Part shown: positions 63,752-64,000 of the stretch, in pieces
Layout: every line of letters starts with the position of its first letter
How positions within the stretch are numbered: the stretch's first letter is position 1
From: Pseudomonas oryzihabitans
GTDB taxonomy: Bacteria > Pseudomonadota > Gammaproteobacteria > Pseudomonadales > Pseudomonadaceae
Direction of reading: 5' to 3'
NCBI RefSeq assembly: GCF_001518815.1
Contig: NZ_CP013987.1
Coordinates: 248,001 to 312,000 of the forward strand
Length of the DNA: 64,000 nucleotides
Position numbers and translations under genes: made by a program
Notes under the pieces: model-generated
What the model saw: the letters and a program-made list of their open reading frames with translations, nothing else
Database searches by the model: none
Told to the model about the DNA's origin: nothing

Positions 63752-64000
63752 GTGAGCATAAATCTCCCCCTGCCGCTGCTCAGCGAGATGGCCATCTTCG
63801 TGCGGGTGGTGGAGAGCGGCAGCTTCTCTGCGGCGGCCCGCCAGCTGGGGCTGACTCCCTCGTCCACCAGTCGCAGCGTGGCGCGCCTGGAGAAGGCCCT
63901 AGGCACCCGACTGCTCAATCGCAGCACGCGCAAGCTGCGGTTGTCGGAAGCGGGGGAGGAAGTCTATCGGCGCTGCAGCGACATGGTCGGCGCGGCGCGG
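63752..64000 (+). CDS. LysR-family regulator, N-terminal part (cut by window end)
   Basis: A GTG-started frame runs to the last base of the window without a stop (83 codons). Preceded by AAAGGAATT, it encodes a LysR winged helix: LLSEMAIFVRVVESGSFSAA, then ARQLGLTPSSTSRSVARLEK and LGTRLLNRSTRKLRLSEAGE. It is divergent from the alaX-type gene, so it may regulate that operon. The effector domain lies outside the window. Confidence 0.9.
   Translation, partial: MSINLPLPLLSEMAIFVRVVESGSFSAAARQLGLTPSSTSRSVARLEKALGTRLLNRSTRKLRLSEAGEEVYRRCSDMVGAAR

Overview
The window is about 64 kb of GC-rich chromosome from a Pseudomonas. The evidence is gene content and order: rpmB-rpmG, mexS/mexT-mexEF-oprN, a six-gene Mrp/Sha-type antiporter operon, zur-znuCB/znuA, phoPQ, bioBFHCD, lrp/dadA-ridA-dadX-pauR and rep all look like their P. 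aeruginosa counterparts in length and motifs. The interspersed GTAGGAGCGGCC-type REP palindromes are also Pseudomonas-like. Differences from P. aeruginosa, such as phoPQ without oprH and a glycine-rich gene between mexE and mexT, point to another species. A P. oryzihabitans-type strain is a guess, not a demonstrated identity. No rRNA, tRNA, CRISPR array, prophage or insertion sequence was recognised.

Layout. 0-4 kb: HDOD signalling protein (5' end outside the window), ribosomal proteins L33/L28, and a peptide-type ABC binding protein. 3.7-9.5 kb: mnhACDEFG cation/proton antiporter operon. 9.9-18.6 kb: MexEF-OprN-type efflux pump with its LysR activator MexT and divergent oxidoreductase MexS. 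A pair of 16-bp direct repeats upstream of mexE looks like a MexT operator. 18.6-21.4 kb: acyltransferase, YciI protein and an orphan sulfonate-type binding protein. 21.4-24.6 kb: divergent zinc-uptake locus around a Zur box. 24.6-27.2 kb: phoPQ behind an unusual leader with four GTTCAG repeats at 11-bp period, a small ORF and an intrinsic terminator. 27.2-35.1 kb: thioesterase, a class B penicillin-binding protein, two YkgJ-type Cys-cluster proteins, xpt, a chemoreceptor, a flagellar-rod-like small protein and an orphan curlin-repeat protein. 35.2-39.7 kb: biotin operon. 39.9-40.4 kb: five tandem hairpin repeats. 40.5-49.3 kb: phospholipase D-like lipoprotein, polyamine oxidase, methyltransferase, alanine catabolic locus, PauR and a DinB protein. 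49.5-53.4 kb: two secreted glycoside hydrolases, one a GH5-DUF4214-GH fusion whose GH5 domain has lost its nucleophile. 53.4-55.5 kb: a triplicated intergenic unit, a fragment of a rep 3' end, and a kdgT-like permease. 55.6-64 kb: rep, a duplicated-domain secreted protein, a flavin reductase, an HBM-type chemoreceptor, an AmrZ-like regulator, and an alaX / 2OG-oxygenase / lysE-type cluster with a divergent LysR gene cut by the window end.

Functionally most of the window is core metabolism and envelope or ion homeostasis: Na+/K+ and pH, zinc, Mg2+/polymyxin sensing, drug efflux, biotin, and D-alanine and polyamine catabolism. The most unusual signals are the phoPQ leader, the GH5 pseudoenzyme fusion beside a stand-alone paralogue of its C-terminal domain, the rep fragment flanking kdgT, the orphan curlin-type protein, the candidate alaX-oxygenase-exporter operon, and several families of intergenic hairpin repeats. 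All gene names rest on reading motifs and recalled family sequences; no database search was run.
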